DNA from: Gammaproteobacteria bacterium
GTDB lineage: Bacteria; Pseudomonadota; Gammaproteobacteria; Pseudomonadales; Pseudohongiellaceae
NCBI GenBank assembly: GCA_030682575.1
Contig: JAUXNX010000005.1
Coordinates: 124,001 to 188,000 of the forward strand
Direction: 5' to 3'
DNA length: 64,000 bases
In this document: positions 60,580-64,000 of the stretch, piece after piece
Layout of the letters: each line of letters starts with the position of its first letter
Numbering within the stretch: position 1 is the stretch's first letter
Notes under the pieces: model-generated
What the model saw: only the letters and a program-made list of their open reading frames with translations
Database searches by the model: none
What the model was told of the DNA's origin: nothing
Program-made: the position numbers and the translations under genes

Positions 60580-61123
60580 CGCAGTCCCCTACGTAGGCAA
60601 AACCTGCGGCAGAGACACAGATCGACATTAAAGGATCGTTGTTGAGGCAGATACGCATGCCGGTGGTAATACTCGTCGGGTAGGTTGGCGCACCATCAAC
60701 AACGCCGCCATTTTTAAGATCACCAAGCGCGTCGAACTCCACGATAAGTGGTTTGAGATTCGTGATTGCATTAGCGGGATCAGGAGGAGTAGAGCAACTC
60801 GTGAGGTTATTGGAATCGCTGCGGATCCCGACAGTAGCCAACGGTGTACGAACAGGATCAATGATGTCGAAGCCACTGGCTTCGAGGGTTATAACCAGTT
60901 CGTCGGCTACAGGCCTTAGAGTAAACACAACGTCTTCATGACCGATTGCGCGCTGCTGAGCCATACGAAGTACAGAGACAATTTGCTCACGAGCGGTAAT
61001 GACGTTGAAGGCGTTGGCATTCAGAATCCGACTCATGGCTATGGCGCCGATTATGCCCATCACGATTATGGCGATGATCAATTCGACCAAAGAGAAACCT
61101 GAACTCCTGAAACATCTGTTCAT
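60572..61123 (-). CDS. mshC: MSHA minor pilin MshC
   Basis: 183-residue GspH-like pseudopilin. Short leader MNRCFRSSG|FSLVELIIAIIVMGIIGAIA with Glu5. ITAREQIVSVLRMAQQRAIG is a GspH/FimT-type helix end. Two Cys near the C-terminus (RICLNNDPLMSICVSAAG) may pair. It lies downstream of a terminator that follows the major pilin gene, so it is reached by read-through or its own promoter. Confidence 0.87.
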   Translation of the reverse strand: MNRCFRSSGFSLVELIIAIIVMGIIGAIAMSRILNANAFNVITAREQIVSVLRMAQQRAIGHEDVVFTLRPVADELVITLEASGFDIIDPVRTPLATVGIRSDSNNLTSCSTPPDPANAITNLKPLIVEFDALGDLKNGGVVDGAPTYPTSITTGMRICLNNDPLMSICVSAAGFAYVGDCDA

Positions 61124-61154
61124 GACATTCTTTGCTTGCTCAAAGATACAACTT

Positions 61155-61193
61155 CAAAAAAGAAAACGCCCTTGGGTCGAAACACAAAGGCGT
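61155..61193 (-). terminator. Terminator downstream of the mshA/B-like pilin gene
   Basis: On the minus strand ACGCCTTTG, ~11-base loop, CAAGGGCGT, then TTTTCTTTTTT. A nine-base stem with one G-T pair and a U-run. It would cut most transcripts after the pilin gene and lower expression of mshC-D-O-P. Confidence 0.8.
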
Positions 61194-61264
61194 CATCAAG
61201 ATTGCGGAATCCGTCGTCAGAGCCTCAACTCAAGAGCGTTGACTCAATTCGACGCAAGGAATAC

Positions 61265-62059
61265 TTATGCATCCGGCTCGAAGCCATATGTTTCACGGCT
61301 GATCTCACCTGTAGTCAGGTTGAACCTCAACACCGGAACTGACAAGGCCGCAGCGGCAGTCTTGAACTGTCCAACATAGACATACAAGCAAGACCCCGCC
61401 GGCGCGAGTCCTGGAAGTTCGCCCTCATTTGGCCCACCGTTGTCTACCAAAGTGGTCAAACCCGCATCCGTGTAGTATTCGTCGTTCAAACATCCCCCAG
61501 CACCATCATTTTCACAGTAATAGGCTGTCGTGTTTGCAGAAGCCTGATCCAAGATAGCAATAAACTCGACTGTAGCGGCTGCAGACTGGACAGAAGTGGA
61601 GGTCGCGCCTTGGAAGGAGGTAGTAATCGTTTCTCCGGCATCGTCATCCTCATCTTCGTTCTGCGCTACTGCTCCAAGTTGGTCCACACCAGCAACCTGA
61701 GGTCTGCCAGACTGCAAAAGCTCGTTGTAGACAGCGGCGCAACCAGCGCTATTAGTAGTAGGCAATCCTGGATAGCCCTGCGTGTTTGCAATTACATTGC
61801 CATCCCCGAAACCTGTGACTATGGTGGGTTGCCCTTCCGCAAACCATTGCGCACGCAACAGTGCTGAGCCTGTTGCCAGTCCACCCTGCACAGCATCGAC
61901 CACAGCCTCATGCGCCTGGTCAGTCACATCCATAAATCGTGGCAACGCCGTCGCAGCCAGAATTCCCAGCAGCAGAATCACCACTACCAGCTCGATAATC
62001 GTAAAACCTTTTTGTTTACGCGCTTGTCTCAGTGACTGCACTCTTTGCATCATTTGCAT
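61265..62059 (-). CDS. mshB: MSHA pilin (MshA/MshB-like)
   Basis: 264 residues. Prepilin signal RKQKG|FTIIELVVVILLLGILAA with Glu5; ATALPRFMDVTDQAHEAVVD and AVQGGLATGSALLRAQWFAE match MshA/MshB. Longer than usual MshA (~170-190), with an acidic insertion (NEDEDDDAGE) and two Cys pairs (YYCENDGAGGC and SAGCAAVYNE...SCLYVYVGQF). Only one such gene lies here, whereas Vibrio has mshB and mshA side by side, so it may be the major pilin. AGGAG ten bases upstream; a terminator follows. Confidence 0.85.
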   Translation of the reverse strand: MQMMQRVQSLRQARKQKGFTIIELVVVILLLGILAATALPRFMDVTDQAHEAVVDAVQGGLATGSALLRAQWFAEGQPTIVTGFGDGNVIANTQGYPGLPTTNSAGCAAVYNELLQSGRPQVAGVDQLGAVAQNEDEDDDAGETITTSFQGATSTSVQSAAATVEFIAILDQASANTTAYYCENDGAGGCLNDEYYTDAGLTTLVDNGGPNEGELPGLAPAGSCLYVYVGQFKTAAAALSVPVLRFNLTTGEISRETYGFEPDA

Positions 62060-62289
62060 CGTTCTTGCTCCTCGTTGTCGCTCTTCTTCGTTGCACGCAG
62101 CTTACAGAAACCGTGAACCACATCACACTGATTTAGAGCCAAAAATTAAACACTTAAATCGTTAATTGAACCCAGCTTATCACCATTGAAATGATGCTAG
62201 CACTCACGCCCCCCTCAAACCACCTGTACCCTCTCGTTTCACGCCCATTCCACCCTAATTGTCCCTTTTTTATCCCGTTTACCCGGCCA
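62060..62289. promoter_or_regulatory. AT-rich region upstream of the MSHA pilin gene
   Basis: 230 bases between mshF-like and the pilin gene on the same strand, AT-rich near 62130-62180. With the terminator after the pilin gene it suggests a separate, strong pilin transcript. No promoter can be fixed by eye. Confidence 0.35.
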
Positions 62290-62898
62290 TTACCGCCCTA
62301 CCGATGCAGTCACCTGTCGTGGCAGCTCCAGCCCGATAGTTCCCCACTCGTAATGCCGCGTGGGTTCGAGCACCAAACCTTCCCAGCTCTGTTGATCGCC
62401 ACTGCGATACTTCATGGTGATACGAAAGCGCAACTCATCTGTTTGCAATCGCCCCTCGTCCATCACCACATAAAGATTAGTGGCATCATTTGCGATATAG
62501 ACGAGCTCTCCGGTCGATGGATCGAAATACCAAATGCGCGCAGGCATGCCATCCATGTCCATCACACTCAACTGTCCGACATAATTTGTCGGCGTTTCCA
62601 GCATCAAGTCCATGGGATTACTCCCTTCAAGAGCTCGCAATTCATCCCAGTTGCCACTGGCTATGCCATTCATCATGCGCATGTTCACGCCAGCCTTGAG
62701 CTGCATCATCACGGCCATGAAATTCGCGCGTTCCGCCTCTCCGGGAAAATCCCCAAAGCGGTTATAGGCAACGGATGCCGTGATCGCCACCACCAGGATA
62801 TACGCCACCAATTCGAACAGGGTAAAGCCGCGCTGCCTGTTATGCCGCGCCGAAACCGAACCTGTTTTTTTTCTGCCCGGATTTTCCATAGCATTCAT
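62290..62898 (-). CDS. mshF: MSHA prepilin-like protein (MshF position)
   Basis: 202 residues. Prepilin-type N-terminus NRQRG|FTLFELVAYILVVAITAS with Glu5 and a ~24-residue basic leader. The rest (VMMQLKAGVNMRMMNGIASG ... GMPARIWYFDPSTGELVYIA ... LRFRITMKYRSGD) is beta-rich. Overlaps the mshG stop (ATGA). It occupies the mshF place between mshG and the pilin gene; the name rests on position and pilin fold. Confidence 0.75.
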   Translation of the reverse strand: MNAMENPGRKKTGSVSARHNRQRGFTLFELVAYILVVAITASVAYNRFGDFPGEAERANFMAVMMQLKAGVNMRMMNGIASGNWDELRALEGSNPMDLMLETPTNYVGQLSVMDMDGMPARIWYFDPSTGELVYIANDATNLYVVMDEGRLQTDELRFRITMKYRSGDQQSWEGLVLEPTRHYEWGTIGLELPRQVTASVGR

Positions 62899-64000
62899 CG
62901 ATTCGCTGCACTGCTCAAATCCCAGATCGGCAGGAACACACCCAGTGCCAGGACCAGAACCATGCCTGCAATTATCATGATCAGAATTGGCTCGATCGCC
63001 TCACTCAAACGCTTGAGATTGTATTCCACCTCAGCATCGTAGAACTCTGCTACTTCGGCCATCAGATCGTCGATCGTGCCACTTTCTTCACCTACCGAAA
63101 GCATCTGTAGTACCAACGGCGTAAACATGCCGCTGTTCTGCGCCGTGCGATATAGCGATTCACCCCGCGTTACACCATCCTGCATGCCCAGAATATTTTT
63201 CGAGATCCATGCATTGCCTACCGCCCCCGCCACAACAGACATACCATGCACGATGGGCACACCCGCTTTCAGAATCATGGCGAAGGCTCGGGCAAAGCGC
63301 GCCAGTGCAATCTGCTCAAACAAAGTCCCGGCCAGCGGCAACTGCATCTTGCGGCGATCCCAAGTCAAACGCCCGTCCTTGGTTCTGATCCAGGTTCTTA
63401 CAGCCAGCACCAGCGCCAGGGTGCCACCAATCATGAATGGCCACCATGCGATCACGAAATCCGAGATGGCAATCAAGATTCGTGTTTCCAACGGCAGTTC
63501 CGCCTGCAGACGCCGAAAGGTATCGGCAAACGCTGGGATCACGAACACGGTAATGACCGCAAGCGCCACTGCAATCGTGAGAAGTACAAAAATCGGATAA
63601 CGCGTTGCCGTCTTGATTTGCTTGCGTGTGTTCTTCTCCAATTCCAGATACTTGCCGACCTGTTCAAACGCCATGTCGAGCCGCCCGGTGTTCTCGCCCA
63701 CACTCACCAGTGAGAGAAACAGAGGGCTGAAAATCTTCGGATGCCTTCCCAGCGCCGCAGCCAAATCCTGACCGCTCTCCAAACCTTTCAGCACATCCTG
63801 CAGCACCGATTTGAACAGCGGGTTTTTCAGCGAAGCCTGCAATCCGTTCAATGCACGATCCAGAGGCAGCCCCGCTCTTGTGAGGCTTTGCATCTGCCTG
63901 GCAAATACGATCAGTTCATTGATCGGAACTTTCTTGCCCGCCAGGAACATGTTGATCTTTTCTACTGTTGTCAGGTCGTCCTCGGGTTTTTTCACCTTCA
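62895..64000 (-). CDS. mshG: MSHA inner-membrane platform protein MshG, partial
   Basis: Type II secretion F / PilC-like platform protein, cut by the right edge. Two GspF domains: FARQMQSLTRAGLPLDRALN with FLSLVSVGENTGRLDMAFEQ, and FARAFAMILKAGVPIVHGMS with LQMLSVGEESGTIDDLMAEV; three hydrophobic helices including the C-terminal LIMIIAGMVLVLALGVFLPI. The usual ~30-40 N-terminal residues lie outside the window; a GTG at 63995 is in frame but is probably internal. Confidence 0.92.
   Translation of the reverse strand, partial: KVKKPEDDLTTVEKINMFLAGKKVPINELIVFARQMQSLTRAGLPLDRALNGLQASLKNPLFKSVLQDVLKGLESGQDLAAALGRHPKIFSPLFLSLVSVGENTGRLDMAFEQVGKYLELEKNTRKQIKTATRYPIFVLLTIAVALAVITVFVIPAFADTFRRLQAELPLETRILIAISDFVIAWWPFMIGGTLALVLAVRTWIRTKDGRLTWDRRKMQLPLAGTLFEQIALARFARAFAMILKAGVPIVHGMSVVAGAVGNAWISKNILGMQDGVTRGESLYRTAQNSGMFTPLVLQMLSVGEESGTIDDLMAEVAEFYDAEVEYNLKRLSEAIEPILIMIIAGMVLVLALGVFLPIWDLSSAANR

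Overview
The window comes from a gammaproteobacterium, most likely an aerobic marine-type relative of the Pseudomonas/Cellvibrio/Oceanospirillales groups; the exact genus is not identifiable by eye. Support comes from gene order typical of Pseudomonas-like genomes (mrcA | pilMNOPQ-aroKB-damX-hemE; hslVU-ubiEJB-hisIE-tatABC-dtd-pip; typA, thiI-glnA-ntrBC), sigma54/NtrC control of glnA, and a complete ubiquinone block. No tRNA, rRNA, prophage, IS element or CRISPR array was seen.

Layout. 1-675: a receptor-barrel-like gene cut by the left edge. 813-11139 (minus): folK, hemE, damX, aroB, aroK and the type IV pilus assembly operon pilMNOPQ. 11729-14119: divergent mrcA (PBP1A), ending at a shared terminator with rpmE. 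14656-18352: chorismate mutase, priA and an FtsN-like SPOR protein. 18473-29115 (plus): hslVU, a DUF971 gene, ubiE-ubiJ, a three-gene bufferin-type RiPP cassette (Cys-rich precursor, DUF692/MNIO enzyme, DUF2063 partner), then ubiB, hisI, hisE and tatABC. 29184-32574 (minus): dtd, pip, typA. 32717-35994 (minus): trkH with a short KdpD-like kinase and KdpE-like regulator. 36199-40577: an RND efflux pair. 40619-46740: thiI (minus), glnA and ntrBC with readable sigma54 promoters and NtrC operators. 46809-64000 (minus): the distal half of an MSHA-type pilus locus (mshG-F-A/B-C-D-O-P-Q), with a 3,664-residue MshQ-like adhesin and an oppositely oriented small membrane-protein gene between mshP and mshQ.

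Most interesting points. The bufferin cassette sits exactly between ubiJ and ubiB, normally neighbours, and its precursor carries two copies of the Cys module with identical cysteine spacing (offset 74 residues), the second with one extra Cys. The MshQ-like protein is several times the usual size and carries two Gly-rich domains, repeated Cys-bracketed modules and a DUF6701-type C-terminus. A family of short REP-like palindromes sits at operon borders, and one lies in the leader-coding part of mshO. The K+ module joins a truncated KdpD to Trk instead of KdpFABC.

Two type IV pilus systems therefore lie about 35 kb apart: the twitching-type PilMNOPQ alignment/secretin complex and the MSHA-type system. 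The remaining genes are mostly housekeeping (heme, shikimate, folate, ubiquinone, histidine, Tat export, nitrogen control).
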